A DNA stretch of 64,000 nt from Microbacterium hominis (GCF_013282805.1 NZ_CP054038.1:1302001-1366000), one strand, 5' to 3'. Positions 44,223-54,191 are shown, counted from the first letter of the stretch. A program made the numbers and translations. Notes: generated from the sequence alone by a model not told the origin.

Positions 44223-47200
44223 GTCGGGTGAGCTGGATCCGCTTGTGGTGTCCGTCCCAGCGATAGTGCACCGCCGCGGCGGGGGCGTCCTCGCCGTGCG
44301 CGTGAATCTCGTACAGGTCCACGCCGGGCGCTTCCGGGTATGTCAGCCACAGGTCGAAGCCGGTCATCACGAAGTCGATGTCCCGCTCGACCATCACCTG
44401 GACCAGGTTGCGGCGGCCCTTGGGGTCGACCATCGCGAACGCATCGTCCATCAACAGCAGTCGCGGTGCGGTAGGCGGCAACGCGCTCATCTGGGCGTCA
44501 ATGGCGCAGGTCAGGGTCAGGTAGGACACGTAGCGGAGCTCACCTGATGACAGTTGCGCACCGCGGATGCCGCGCACCCGGTCAGGTTCGGGACCGAGGA
44601 TGAGCGCTTCCACGGTGAACCAGTTGCGGTAGTCGAACGCTTTCGACAGGGCGGCCTCGTAGCCGGCGCCGGGGTTGTCGGAGTACTCGTGTTCGACGAC
44701 GGTGCGAAGAAGCCCGGTCAGCTCGGCGGTCTGTTGCTCCGTGCGGATCGGGCCGGCAATGCTGACCAGTTCGCGGATGCGCACGAGGTCGGGGCCGAGG
44801 GCGTCGTTCGCGGTGATCCGCAGCTTCACCCCGATGCCGTTGGAGGTGCGGTACTGCGAGACCCGCTGCGAGGTGGCCTTGATGCTCTCCTGGGCCAGGA
44901 GGATCGCTTGACGTAGCTCCTCGCCGACCGAGTCCATGATGTACCGCTGGAACCGGTCGTGCTCCTCCTGTGCGAGTGCAGCCCGCCCGGTCACGTAACG
45001 TTCGCGCAGAGTCGCGGCGGTGTGCGCGAGCTCGTGGGCGCCTTCGGCGTCCACGAGTTGCACGACCAGCACGCCGGTGTCCTCATCGGTGTGGCGGATC
45101 ACCTCGAAATCGGAGGCGACATCGGCGATCAGCGTGTCCAGGGCGCGATGGACGCTGTCTACGTTCGTCCGTGGCTGGCCGGCGAGGAGCGCGCGCACCC
45201 ACTCGGCGGTCGCGGTGCTTGCCCGGGAGAAGTGGTCGTTGCCTGAGGCGGCGGAGAGCACTCCAGGCCGCTGGCACAGCGACCGGAGCTTCCCGAGCGC
45301 GTGGGCGGCTTCGTGCGCAGCGGCGTCGACGTTGGTCGAGGCGGTGGCGAGCTCGCTCTCCGCGTTGCCCTTGCTCTCGGCGAGGGCTGGCACCGCTTCG
45401 CGCCAGGCTTCGACGCGGTCCCACGCCTCGGAAAGCGCGGTCGAGGCCGTCGCGTGATCGGCGCGGATCGCGTCGGCGTCGGCGCCGACGGACTTGCGCA
45501 GCTGGTCGAGCTCGGCTGCGGCGGCCGACCACTCCCGCCACGCGGAGGAGGCTTTCGACTCCGCGGCGATGGCATCGGCATCCGCGGCCACGCGTCGCTC
45601 GGCCGCCTCATCGAAGCGGCGAGTCCCCTCCTGCAGCTCCTCGAGCGCGCGCCCGGCGTCGACGCAGGATCGGCCGGCGCTTTCGGCGGAGGCGTGCAGG
45701 TGCGTCAGGCCCTCGTTCTGCCAGGGAAGCCCGGCAAGGGCGCACAGGCTCCGGTGCGTCTGCATCCGCGCGTCCCAGGCCGCACGGGCCTCGAGGGCGG
45801 CTGTCTTTGCGACGAGCTGCTCACCCCGAATCAGATCCGCCTGCCGAGCCGATGCGGCGGCGTCCGCATCCGCCCTGCGGACGGGCTCGGAGGACGGGGC
45901 AGTGGACAGCACCTCGGCAATCTGCGACCGCTCCGTCTGGACGGCGTCAAGCTCTTCGGCGATCAGCTTTTGCTGGAGGTCGATGTCGGCGATGAGGTTC
46001 GCCAACTCCTCCAGACGCTGCTGCCGGGTGCGTTCCCGCGCGGAGTGGCCAATGAAGCGGGACTCGGCAGTGGCGGGCCTGCCGCGCAGCTGGCCGAGGC
46101 GGAACGAGCCGTCGCTGGCAATGTTCGTGGGGTGCAGGTCGTCGTCGAAGCCGATCCGTTCGAGGATCGCCGTGACATCGACTTCGCCGTCAGAGCGGAG
46201 AATGCGGTTGAGCGGTGATCCGGCGACCGGCCCCGCGGCGTCGACCAGCAGTTCTCCGTCGGCGGCGTGCACCCGGTCGCCGGCGATGACGGCGGTGAGC
46301 ACGCCGGCGGCGTCGAGTGCCGCCTCGACGCGGGCGCGCACCGCCTGGTCGACCTCGGGGTTGAAGTCCACCGCTCGCCAGAACGGCGTGCCCTCCTCGG
46401 CCGACACCCAGCGGGCGCGGTCCGGGGTGAGCTCGCGCCGATTGACAGTGAGGTCCGATTGCTCCTGACCCAGCGCGTCGGCGCGTGTCTGGAGCTCGTC
46501 GCGGCGGACGCTCACGGATGCGGCCCGCCGGTCCAGCAGCGTCCGGGCGGCCGTCGCCACAGTGTCAGGGAGCCGGTCCAGGTGCGTGAGGTCCGGGAAC
46601 GGCTCGAGGCCGCCGTCGAGGAACCCACCGATCGGGGAGGCGGTCCAGTCGAACGACCCGGCAATCTGCCGCACCCGCTCATCCCCAGTCCACGCGACCC
46701 ACTGCTCGGCGAGTGCCTCGTGGGCGTCGGCGGCCGCCTCGCGAGCCGCCTCGACCTGGGCGAGGGCTTCGATACCGCGCCGAGCAGTTGCGTCGGCTGC
46801 CGCCTCGAGGGATCGGATGCCGACATCGTCCCGCTCCAGCTGCGCGGCGTCGCCGCGACGAGCGGCTGCGGCGTCCCTCTTGACCGCGGCGCCGTCGCGG
46901 ATCCCGGTCAGTTGGGTCAGCACCTGTTCGAGATCGGTGGGCGCGACCGTGGGCGTGACAACGGGCGTCACCTGCTCCTCGACCTCATCGGCGTCGACCG
47001 ACAGGCGCAGATGGCGCGTCTGGGGGGCGGCTTGGAGGGTCGAGGCGCGTACGTCGGGGACGTCGGTGGCGAGCCCCGCGTCCGCGGCCGTCGACCGCAG
47101 TCGCTCGATCGCGGACGAGGCCGACTGTGCGCGGGAAAGCACGTCCTCCGCGGCGCGGTTTGCGAGTGCGGTGGTTTGATCGAGCATCCGTCGTGCGCCG

Positions 47201-48312
47201 GACGCGGCCGTGAGGGAGTTGTCGGCCGCGGAGGCCAGGGCAGTCACGGTTGCCGTCCGGTCGTTCAGCGCGAGGTGATCCTTGTACGCCGAGGACCGCT
47301 CGATCGCGGACAGGCGGGCCTGCGCATCAGCGGCCGCGTTCTTCGCTGCCGCCTCCTCCTGGCGGGCCTCGGCGAGTTTGGCAAGCGATTCGTCGAGTGC
47401 GGTCTGAGCGACTCGCTGGTCTTCGCGGGCCCGCCCTTCGGCGAGGTCGGCGGCTTCGGCGGTCTTCGCGACCGCATCCAGAGCGGCCGCGGTGTAGCCG
47501 GCGTACACCTCCAGCGCGGCGTCTATCTGCGTCACCTGGCGCTCGAGTCGATGCTGCTCGTCGCGAATATCCGCCAGCCCGTCCAGGTGGGTGCCCGCCT
47601 GGGTGAGCACCTCGTCGGAGAGGGGTGGCAACGACTCGGAGAGTAGTTGGGTGAGTTCTCCGCCGTTGATCCTCACGCCGATATCGGGGGCGCGGAGCTT
47701 GTATAGCAGGTCGAGATAGGCCCGGTATCGCTCGATACCTCGCTCGTCGGTGATCCCGTAGAGCTCCTGGGCGACGCGTTCTCGGTGGGTGGTGCCCGAG
47801 TTGGTGATCCGGTGCGACCCAACCTGCTCGGTGAGCTTCTCCTTGGCGAGCGGCCGGTTCCCGTCTTCGACGAGGATCAGGTCGATCCCCACCCGCAGCG
47901 GGGTAATGAAGTACTCCACGGTGGAGGTGCGGGAAGCGGTGGAGTACTTGAAGCAGGCGCCGATCGTGAGATGCGTGCCGCCGGCCAGCGCGCACTCGAC
48001 CCACACGTAGCCGACGCGGTTGGTGGCGGAGCCGATCATCTTGCGCATAAGCGACTCGACGGTCACGATGCCGCTCGTGCTCGAGCCCATCCGGCGGCGA
48101 TCGCCGGATAGGAGGAACGGCAGCAGCATGTCCATGCCGCGGGACTTGCCTGACCCGTTGGTACCGAGCAGGCAGAATCGCCCGTCGGGGAAGTCGAAGG
48201 TGGTGCTCGCGTAGCGGTGGATGTTCACGATGCCAGCCCGCACGAAACGTGCCCGGTCGGCGAACTCCGTGGTCGGGGCCGGTGCGATGCGCGTGACGGT
48301 GGCGATACTCAT
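44185..48312 (-). CDS. jetC: Wadjet JetC, SMC-like ATPase (TIGR02680-type)
   Basis: 1375-aa SMC/Rad50-type ATPase. Walker A GTNGSGKS is at 50-57. Long alanine- and glutamate-rich coiled coils fill about 280-540 and 760-1130 around a central hinge-like segment. The C-terminal head has the signature LSSGELRYVSYLTLT and Walker B RLLLMDDAFAMVD. The size and the partner genes match the SMC motor of the Wadjet system, which senses and extrudes circular plasmid DNA. ATG overlaps the jetB stop by four bases. Confidence 0.93.
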   Translation of the reverse strand: MSIATVTRIAPAPTTEFADRARFVRAGIVNIHRYASTTFDFPDGRFCLLGTNGSGKSRGMDMLLPFLLSGDRRRMGSSTSGIVTVESLMRKMIGSATNRVGYVWVECALAGGTHLTIGACFKYSTASRTSTVEYFITPLRVGIDLILVEDGNRPLAKEKLTEQVGSHRITNSGTTHRERVAQELYGITDERGIERYRAYLDLLYKLRAPDIGVRINGGELTQLLSESLPPLSDEVLTQAGTHLDGLADIRDEQHRLERQVTQIDAALEVYAGYTAAALDAVAKTAEAADLAEGRAREDQRVAQTALDESLAKLAEARQEEAAAKNAAADAQARLSAIERSSAYKDHLALNDRTATVTALASAADNSLTAASGARRMLDQTTALANRAAEDVLSRAQSASSAIERLRSTAADAGLATDVPDVRASTLQAAPQTRHLRLSVDADEVEEQVTPVVTPTVAPTDLEQVLTQLTGIRDGAAVKRDAAAARRGDAAQLERDDVGIRSLEAAADATARRGIEALAQVEAAREAAADAHEALAEQWVAWTGDERVRQIAGSFDWTASPIGGFLDGGLEPFPDLTHLDRLPDTVATAARTLLDRRAASVSVRRDELQTRADALGQEQSDLTVNRRELTPDRARWVSAEEGTPFWRAVDFNPEVDQAVRARVEAALDAAGVLTAVIAGDRVHAADGELLVDAAGPVAGSPLNRILRSDGEVDVTAILERIGFDDDLHPTNIASDGSFRLGQLRGRPATAESRFIGHSARERTRQQRLEELANLIADIDLQQKLIAEELDAVQTERSQIAEVLSTAPSSEPVRRADADAAASARQADLIRGEQLVAKTAALEARAAWDARMQTHRSLCALAGLPWQNEGLTHLHASAESAGRSCVDAGRALEELQEGTRRFDEAAERRVAADADAIAAESKASSAWREWSAAAAELDQLRKSVGADADAIRADHATASTALSEAWDRVEAWREAVPALAESKGNAESELATASTNVDAAAHEAAHALGKLRSLCQRPGVLSAASGNDHFSRASTATAEWVRALLAGQPRTNVDSVHRALDTLIADVASDFEVIRHTDEDTGVLVVQLVDAEGAHELAHTAATLRERYVTGRAALAQEEHDRFQRYIMDSVGEELRQAILLAQESIKATSQRVSQYRTSNGIGVKLRITANDALGPDLVRIRELVSIAGPIRTEQQTAELTGLLRTVVEHEYSDNPGAGYEAALSKAFDYRNWFTVEALILGPEPDRVRGIRGAQLSSGELRYVSYLTLTCAIDAQMSALPPTAPRLLLMDDAFAMVDPKGRRNLVQVMVERDIDFVMTGFDLWLTYPEAPGVDLYEIHAHGEDAPAAAVHYRWDGHHKRIQLTRHDSLQGCADLPA

Positions 48313-49481
48313 TGCTGTCCGGTTTCGTCGAAGAGGGTCGTCTGTGTGGTCTGCAGGTTCTCGGCGACGCGGGATCGGGAACGGCTGACGTCGGCACGGT
48401 AGCGGGCCGTGGCAGGGCTGATCTGGATGACCCCTTCAGCTTCGCGGGTCAGTGCGAAGCCTTCGAGGTAGCCGAGCACCAGGCCCAGCGTGCGCCTAGC
48501 GGCGTCCGGGGCATCCGGCTCGAATGCCGCCTTCCACATGCCGGAGTTCTCGGTGAGGAGTCCCGCGATGACCGACTGCGCCTGGTCAATGGTGAGGACG
48601 AGCCGCCCGTCTTCGTCGGCTTTCCCACCCGCCGCCGCTTCGGTCAGGAACAGCAGCGCCGCCTGGCGCAGCGTGCCCTCGCCGGGGAACGGGTCGTCGC
48701 TGACCTCACTGGTTTCTCCCCAGGCAAGTGCTCCCTCGCGGCGCACTTCTAGGTGCAGCCCGAACATCTCAAGCGCCGCCTCGAGCTTGGCGCGGTCCTG
48801 ACGTAGCACCGTCTGCTCGTCGTCGGAAAGTTCCGCGCGCAGCACGACCGGGTTCTCGACGAGCTTTCGCGCCAGCGACTTCAGCGGGGGGACCCGCGGA
48901 CCGTCGTGGTCGCGAACCGAGTTGGAGAGGAGGTTCGGGAGTCGGTTGCGATCTACGGTCAGCAGCGCCTCCTGGCGGGTATCGGCCGACCAAGCGGCGA
49001 CGGTTCCTTCGGTCTCGGCGATGACGCCCCAGTCGATGAGGGCGTTCATCGCGGTGACGAAGTCGCGGCGGTCGGTTAGCGTTTCAGAGAAGGCGATGCC
49101 GGCTTCCGCGGCGTCGGCGCGCACCTGGGTGGACAGGTGGGAGATCAGCAGCTGATCGCCCACACCCGGTGCTTGCAGGGCTGCGGAGATCAGGCAGATG
49201 TCTCGGAAGACGCGGGGGTTCGTGACGGCGCCGTTCTTGGTCGTGTGTAGCGGTGGCCGTGGCGGAGAGCCCTCGGGCAGCGGGGCCTTTAGCAGTCGGG
49301 CGTATCCGGGTTCGATCAGGAGCCGGTACCCGAGGTGGAGGGCGAAGCGGGAGCGGAGCTCGGCGCCGTGCCGGCGAACGAGGGCGAACGTGTCCTTGTG
49401 GTGCGCGGCATCCACGAACGGCGCGCGCTGCAGCGCCCGCGCTGCAGCGATGAGCTCGGGTTCGACGGCTTCCTCGATCAC
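48309..49481 (-). CDS. jetB: Wadjet JetB (DUF2398/TIGR02678-type)
   Basis: 390-aa soluble protein with winged-helix-like segments. The N-terminus (AARALQRAPFVDAAHHKDTFALVRRHGAEL) and ...LGYRLLIEPGYARL are typical of the TIGR02678 proteins that form the kite subunit of the MukBEF-like Wadjet complex. Overlaps both neighbours by four bases. Confidence 0.88.
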   Translation of the reverse strand: MIEEAVEPELIAAARALQRAPFVDAAHHKDTFALVRRHGAELRSRFALHLGYRLLIEPGYARLLKAPLPEGSPPRPPLHTTKNGAVTNPRVFRDICLISAALQAPGVGDQLLISHLSTQVRADAAEAGIAFSETLTDRRDFVTAMNALIDWGVIAETEGTVAAWSADTRQEALLTVDRNRLPNLLSNSVRDHDGPRVPPLKSLARKLVENPVVLRAELSDDEQTVLRQDRAKLEAALEMFGLHLEVRREGALAWGETSEVSDDPFPGEGTLRQAALLFLTEAAAGGKADEDGRLVLTIDQAQSVIAGLLTENSGMWKAAFEPDAPDAARRTLGLVLGYLEGFALTREAEGVIQISPATARYRADVSRSRSRVAENLQTTQTTLFDETGQQ

Positions 49482-51025
49482 GCGGTCTCCTCCGTGTCCT
49501 CGGTCAGGGTGAGGTCAGATCCCAGGGGCGTGACGACGAACCGGAACCCCTCGACGACGAGGGAGCCGCCCTCGAAGACGATGCGGCTCTCCCCGTCGAT
49601 GCGCTCTCGGCGCATACTGAACCCCGCTTGGATGAAGTCGAACGGCTCGGCGTCCTCGGAGCCGGACGCCATCTGGGTGAGCGCACCGATCAGCAGCGAC
49701 TCAGCGGCAGGACCCAACTTCACGTCGTCGAGGGTGCCGACGGCAATGAGCTCGGTGGCTGCGATGCGCTGCTGGCGCTCGTTCTCTTCGGCTTCCTGGA
49801 CGGCGAGCTGGTCGTACATGGTGGTATCGGGAATGGGACTCGTCCGTCCCCGCGCGGACCGGTCGCCGCGTTCACGGAGGCTCACCGCGACGGGCACAGC
49901 AGGGGCGTTCCACCACGAGGTCGACGCAATCGGCTGAGCCATCTCCGGGTCGCCGTAGAGCAGGTGCCGCCAGCTGTAAACCCCGAAGGTGTTGGCGAAC
50001 AGGCGGCGCGCGTCGGCGGGCTCGGCCGCATCGAACTGCACGGCCAGGCGGAGCAGGTCGCTGCGACGTGAGACGCCAGAGCCGGCGTTGGAGATAATGC
50101 GGCGGGCGTTGACGATGAGCTGGTTCAGTGCCTGGTCGGTGGCACTGCGCAGCGAGGCGGGGCCGGAGCTGTCGGCGTTGCCGTCGTACCAGCGGGTCAG
50201 GTCCTCCCACTCCTTCCGCGTGCGCCCGGGCGTGCGCTCGGTGTTCTGGTCGGTGAGGGTCTGCCAGGCCTGCAGCTTGACGATGAGTGCGTCCAGGTGC
50301 GGGTCGAGCTCGCGGAGGGTGCGGTGGATCGTCGGCCAGTTGCGCCGCACGTCGGCGCCGATGATGTCAACGTAGCCGATGAGGATCGTCTTGAGGTCCA
50401 TGTAGTCGTCGCCGACCAGGTCGAATCGGGTGAGGACTGTGTTGAGGTAGCCGTAGAAGTCCCGCAGAGAGTCATGGAAGACGCGGTGGTTGCTGAACAC
50501 GCTCGTCACACGCGCGGCGACCTCGTTGGTCTCCGGATCTCCGTCGTCGCGAAGAGACGTTGCCAGAGCGCTCAGCTGCTCTGCGATCACTCCCAGCAGC
50601 TCGCGCGCGACTTCTCGTGCCCCGTCGGCGGCGGCGAGGACCTCGTCGGATTCGCGGGCGACTCGTGACCCGAGTTTGGAGACCTGGTAGCGGCCGCGGG
50701 CGCGCAGCAGATCGGCGATCGTCGTGACCCGCTGGTTGCGCACACCGGGGACGACGTTTCCCCACTGCACCAGCTGGGCAAGCCGTGCCTCCACTACCTG
50801 CTCGTCGACGTCGTATTCGCGTTGGAGCGAATCGGTGATCTCCGCGGCAGACATCTCCCGGGCCAGCATCTCACCGTTGAGGATGCGCATGATGGAGATG
50901 TACTGCGGGGCGTGCTCGGCGGTGAGGTAGGCGAACAGCCGGCGCCGAGGTTCGGTCGGGTCGGCGGTGGGCTCAGCCACGGCTGCCGGCCGCAAGAGGA
51001 CCGACGAGTCGGGCCTGGAAGGCAT
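49478..51025 (-). CDS. jetA: Wadjet JetA (DUF2397/TIGR02677-type)
   Basis: About 515-aa kleisin-like subunit. RRRLFAYLTAEHAPQYISIMRILN begins the conserved part, followed by a winged-helix-like VEARLAQLVQWGNVVPG region and long helices. The start is uncertain: ATG 51025 leaves a 33-residue tail before the conserved domain, and GTG 50980 is an alternative; neither has a good ribosome site, and the open frame extends to 51223. First gene of the jetABCD operon. Confidence 0.87.
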   Translation of the reverse strand: MPSRPDSSVLLRPAAVAEPTADPTEPRRRLFAYLTAEHAPQYISIMRILNGEMLAREMSAAEITDSLQREYDVDEQVVEARLAQLVQWGNVVPGVRNQRVTTIADLLRARGRYQVSKLGSRVARESDEVLAAADGAREVARELLGVIAEQLSALATSLRDDGDPETNEVAARVTSVFSNHRVFHDSLRDFYGYLNTVLTRFDLVGDDYMDLKTILIGYVDIIGADVRRNWPTIHRTLRELDPHLDALIVKLQAWQTLTDQNTERTPGRTRKEWEDLTRWYDGNADSSGPASLRSATDQALNQLIVNARRIISNAGSGVSRRSDLLRLAVQFDAAEPADARRLFANTFGVYSWRHLLYGDPEMAQPIASTSWWNAPAVPVAVSLRERGDRSARGRTSPIPDTTMYDQLAVQEAEENERQQRIAATELIAVGTLDDVKLGPAAESLLIGALTQMASGSEDAEPFDFIQAGFSMRRERIDGESRIVFEGGSLVVEGFRFVVTPLGSDLTLTEDTEETA

Positions 51026-51983
51026 CGGGGAACATGGCTTGCAGACTACGACGCGCCTCCGACATTGAGCGTCGGAAGGATCCATCTCGCGACATAGAGC
51101 GTCGTCCGCGTGGTTGCCCCGCCCCCAGCCGTGTCCGATTTCGGTCTCGCGCGATCTCCGAGGACGCTCTGCTCTCGTCTGCAGATCGTGAGACCAATCA
51201 TCCAAGCGGGATGGAACCATCACGAAGGTGTGTGCACGCGCCCACCACGATGGTCGTCGCCAAGATCATCGTCCCGGTCGCCATGAGACGGTCGGGACTG
51301 AGAGGTGCATGGTCCCTGCGCTCGGGCGACTCACTGCACGCGGCCGTTCCTCATACGGGCATTGCCCGTATGAGGAACCTCAATCGCACGGCTCGCGGCC
51401 CGCACGCCTCGTTCCTGCTTCGCGCACCGCCCGCATAGTGATCGTGGTCCCAGCTCTGAGCCAGCACGCTCGGATGGCGCGATCCCCTCAGACAGCCATC
51501 CGCAAGGCGGCGCTGTCGTTTTGCCCGACAAGCGGCGCCGATCGGCTCACCTCGCCGATCTCGCCCAAGTATTGCGTCGGCAATTTTCTACCCAAAAACC
51601 GGAACAAAAGCGCAATTGATAATGTGCGTCGTCGGCATGGCGGGCTCATTTGCGCCCTCGACGCCCCCCGTGTATGGTCACTCCATGGCTGTCACTATTC
51701 GCATTCAATGCCACGAGTCGCCCCCTCTTGCCCACGTCATGGAAACCGACTCATTCGCATTTCTCCCCGGTAGATCCACAAATCTCGAATCAACAACGAT
51801 AACAATAGTCACATCGATCTTTCGATCGATCATCGAATTAATACTCGGGCGAAAGGATGCTCGTATGGCGCTCTACAGCGAAGTCAATATCAGTAGTACT
51901 TTGGAATTCAGTGCTGCTGCGACTGCGGGTCAACGGTGTTATCCGACTACGACGGCGCGCGCGCAACGATATGGAGAAACGCG
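51026..51983. other. long non-coding stretch with a perfect palindrome and AT-rich half
   Basis: Nearly 1 kb without a gene I trust. The right part (about 51570-51960) is clearly richer in A and T than its surroundings, which suggests foreign origin. A frame from an ATG at 51685 could give a 100-residue peptide, but it has no ribosome site and an odd composition. Confidence 0.5.
51346..51378. repeat. 33-bp perfect palindrome
   Basis: GTTCCTCATACGGGCA, one T, then TGCCCGTATGAGGAAC. The 16-bp arms match exactly. It contains the 13-mer GCAATGCCCGTAT in reverse (51353-51365), which recurs at 53426 and 54220. Confidence 0.85.
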
Positions 51984-52400
51984 ATGAGCAATGAAGGATC
52001 TGCGCATGACTACCTTCACTGCTACGACGACGGCACGTTCCACGCTGGCGACATCGCTATCGCCGGCGTCCGGAACCCACTCGAGAACTCTGACACGAAA
52101 GGCAAGAATCGCCCGTTCGTCCTCGTCCGCCGCGCCAACGGCCACTGGCGTGGCATGGGACTAACGACGAACTCGCACTACGCCAGCGGCGAGCCGCGGG
52201 TGGCTGTTCCCAACCCGACCGCAGTCGGACTTCGAGGTCGCGGCTTCCTGTGGGGCGATCGTCTCACCAGCGTCTGCGTTCTTGATATCGGCCAGATCAT
52301 CGGTCGAGTTGACCTTCCACTCGCCACTGCCGTCGTCACCCTCGCTGGGCTGGGCTGCGAGGATGGCGCCACGCTTCGTCGAGCAGCGGCGGGCCTGTGA
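51984..52400 (+). CDS. MazF/PemK-like protein, putative
   Basis: 138-aa small beta-rich protein. The pattern HAGDIAIAGVRN, then KNRPFVLVRRANGHWRGMGLTTN, then RLTSVCVLDIGQIIGRVD resembles the SH3-like fold of MazF/PemK RNases (GDIxxxD..., RPxxVV, GxxT, D...I...G.I). The RNase residues are not certain, and no antitoxin gene precedes it. The ATG at 51984 has GGAG seven bases upstream. Its stop overlaps the GTG-led nuclease-like gene by four bases, so the two act as a unit. Confidence 0.6.
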   Translation: MSNEGSAHDYLHCYDDGTFHAGDIAIAGVRNPLENSDTKGKNRPFVLVRRANGHWRGMGLTTNSHYASGEPRVAVPNPTAVGLRGRGFLWGDRLTSVCVLDIGQIIGRVDLPLATAVVTLAGLGCEDGATLRRAAAGL

Positions 52401-53290
52401 CGCGACCGCCACTTACCAGCCTGCTGGGAAGCAACCACACCGAGACGTCAAAGTACTTGCGTGAGACACTCCCCAACACCCTGCAGGTCCGGCGACGGCT
52501 CAGAGAGCAGGCCGGCCCGGCGCTGATCCCGGGGATCGGCGAACGTGGTGGAGCGGCGGGCTCGGCATTCGACATCCTGGTCGCGTCGACCCTCAGTCCC
52601 GAGGCGATCGCGCCCTTCCAGGGCCCTCGGATCTGGACCACGTTGCACTACGAGGTTGCGGAGGCCGTTTGCGCGACCATCGCCGACGCCCGCCGAGACG
52701 ATGACTTCTTCCGTGCCGTGTGGGCCTACGGGCTGCTGCTGAGCTCCATCCGCTCGCTGCACTCCTTCGCTGCCAGTCCCATCAACCCGCCGATCTTCCA
52801 CTCACACACCGTGGACGAGGTGCTCAGGCAATTGCCGGACCTAGTCCCCGAATACCGGCTCGATGATCTCCGAGCGTTGGATGCGCTTGCTAGCGAGGCG
52901 TTGTACCCAAAACTGAGCCCAAGAGCGCACTTCCACGCGATGCTTTCCACCGACGCCGTGCTGGCCGAGGCTGACATCATCTCGGAAGGCCTCCTCGTCG
53001 ACCTGAAGACCTCGCGCGGAACGACCGACGCAACAGGCCGATTGCGGCTTCTACCGCCCGCCAAAGACGTCTATCAGGTTGTCGCCTACGCCCTGCTGAA
53101 CGGGACCGGGTGGGAGGAAACCTACGGCGAAGTGACCGAAGTCGGAATCTACGCAGCGAGGTATGGCGTGCTCGTCACTTGGCCGCTGAGAGCACTGGCG
53201 AACGAACTATATGGAGGTCATGCCGACATCGATGACCTCCGGATCGGACTCCACGAGGCCATGTTGTCGGACCAACTTGACATGCTCTGA
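52397..53290 (+). CDS. PD-(D/E)XK nuclease-like protein, putative
   Basis: 297-aa protein. Its third quarter shows a PD-(D/E)XK core: EADIISEGLLVDLKTS (Asp193, then Asp202-x-Lys204), followed about 20 residues later by VYQVVAYAL, matching the QxxxY helix of RecB/Cas4-like nucleases. An earlier GGAAGSAFDILVAS could be the RxxGxxxH-like element. No helicase or iron-sulphur cysteine cluster is seen. Coupled to the MazF/PemK-like gene. I do not know this pair as a named defence system. Confidence 0.65.
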   Translation: MTRPPLTSLLGSNHTETSKYLRETLPNTLQVRRRLREQAGPALIPGIGERGGAAGSAFDILVASTLSPEAIAPFQGPRIWTTLHYEVAEAVCATIADARRDDDFFRAVWAYGLLLSSIRSLHSFAASPINPPIFHSHTVDEVLRQLPDLVPEYRLDDLRALDALASEALYPKLSPRAHFHAMLSTDAVLAEADIISEGLLVDLKTSRGTTDATGRLRLLPPAKDVYQVVAYALLNGTGWEETYGEVTEVGIYAARYGVLVTWPLRALANELYGGHADIDDLRIGLHEAMLSDQLDML

Positions 53291-53418
53291 TCCTCCAAGC
53301 TTTCCCACTTGGCCTGCCGCAACCAGAGCCGCCCTCCCGGTGCAGCGGCGCGGCGTTCGAATGGTGCACGTAAACGGGATGTCTAGCGGACGCGCTTCGA
53401 GCCGCACGCGGGGTGCCT

Positions 53419-53445
53419 TCACCGTGCAATGCCCGTATTGGGATC
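53419..53445 (+). repeat. 27-bp direct repeat, copy 1
   Basis: TCACCGYGCAATGCCCGTAT followed by KKGGATC; differs from copy 2 (54213-54239) at three positions. It lies about 92 bases before the membrane-anchored unknown. Confidence 0.75.
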
Positions 53446-53537
53446 GACCTTCGGAGCCGCGGCATGTCGTTGACGGTCTGTCGTCACCCCGGAGATGCGA
53501 GCTTCCTCGTCTGCCTCGCGCCGATACGATCCACGAG

Positions 53538-54098
53538 ATGGATGCGATAGGCGACTTCTTCTCCCAGTTCCAAGCGAACGATTGGGCCACGGCCGCGCTG
53601 GCTGTCGTCGCCATCCTCATCTCGGTGGGTACGTTGCTCCAGAATGCATGGTTCCGTCCGAAGCCTCACTTCGAGATTGAGTGGGAACCGCTGTCGATGG
53701 TCGGGCCGAATGGCGTTCTCATCACGATCTGCCGAATCTGGAACGACGGCGACGCGACTGCGCGCAACGTGCGGCTGAGCGTGGAGGCTGAGGGAGTCGT
53801 ATGCAACTTGAAGTACTGGGAGCATTGGCACGAGTACGAACCGGGCAAGGGCAAGCACGGATTCGAGGTGCCGCTAGAGCCGGTCGACTACGGATGGACG
53901 TCACTCTCGACCAAGGAGATGTACCCCACGGCATGGACCGACGAGCAGCGCCGCTACCCGAACCATGAGATGCAAGGCGTCTTCACGCGTGAAAAGGTGC
54001 TCCGCCCGATCGTGAAGATCCGCTACCGAGGCAGATGGCGCCCGGTCTCATCAAAGGCCCCTGCCCTCTCGGGCACACCGACTATGGGTGGATGCTGA
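53538..54098 (+). CDS. membrane-anchored hypothetical protein
   Basis: 186-aa protein with one N-terminal membrane helix (ATAALAVVAILISVGTLL, residues about 17-34) and a strand-rich exposed domain (PHFEIEWEPLSMVGPNGVLITICRIWNDGDATARNVRLSVE), which resembles an immunoglobulin-like fold. No family recognised. A TACGAT box seven bases before the ATG suggests leaderless expression. It is flanked by the two 27-bp direct repeats. Confidence 0.65.
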   Translation: MDAIGDFFSQFQANDWATAALAVVAILISVGTLLQNAWFRPKPHFEIEWEPLSMVGPNGVLITICRIWNDGDATARNVRLSVEAEGVVCNLKYWEHWHEYEPGKGKHGFEVPLEPVDYGWTSLSTKEMYPTAWTDEQRRYPNHEMQGVFTREKVLRPIVKIRYRGRWRPVSSKAPALSGTPTMGGC

Positions 54099-54191
54099 CG
54101 TCACACAGCCGCCATCAGCACGAAGAGCCGCTGCGCCTGAATCAGATGACCACGCAGTTGCGGACAGCGTGACATCGCGTGCGAAGCCGAA

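Noticed and set aside
51346..51378. Palindrome as terminator of the Wadjet operon
   Set aside because: It lies upstream of jetA, more than 300 bases before its start, and no gene ends next to it.
51616..51987. 123-codon frame in the AT-rich gap
   Set aside because: No ribosome site or recognisable pattern; overlaps the start of a better supported gene.
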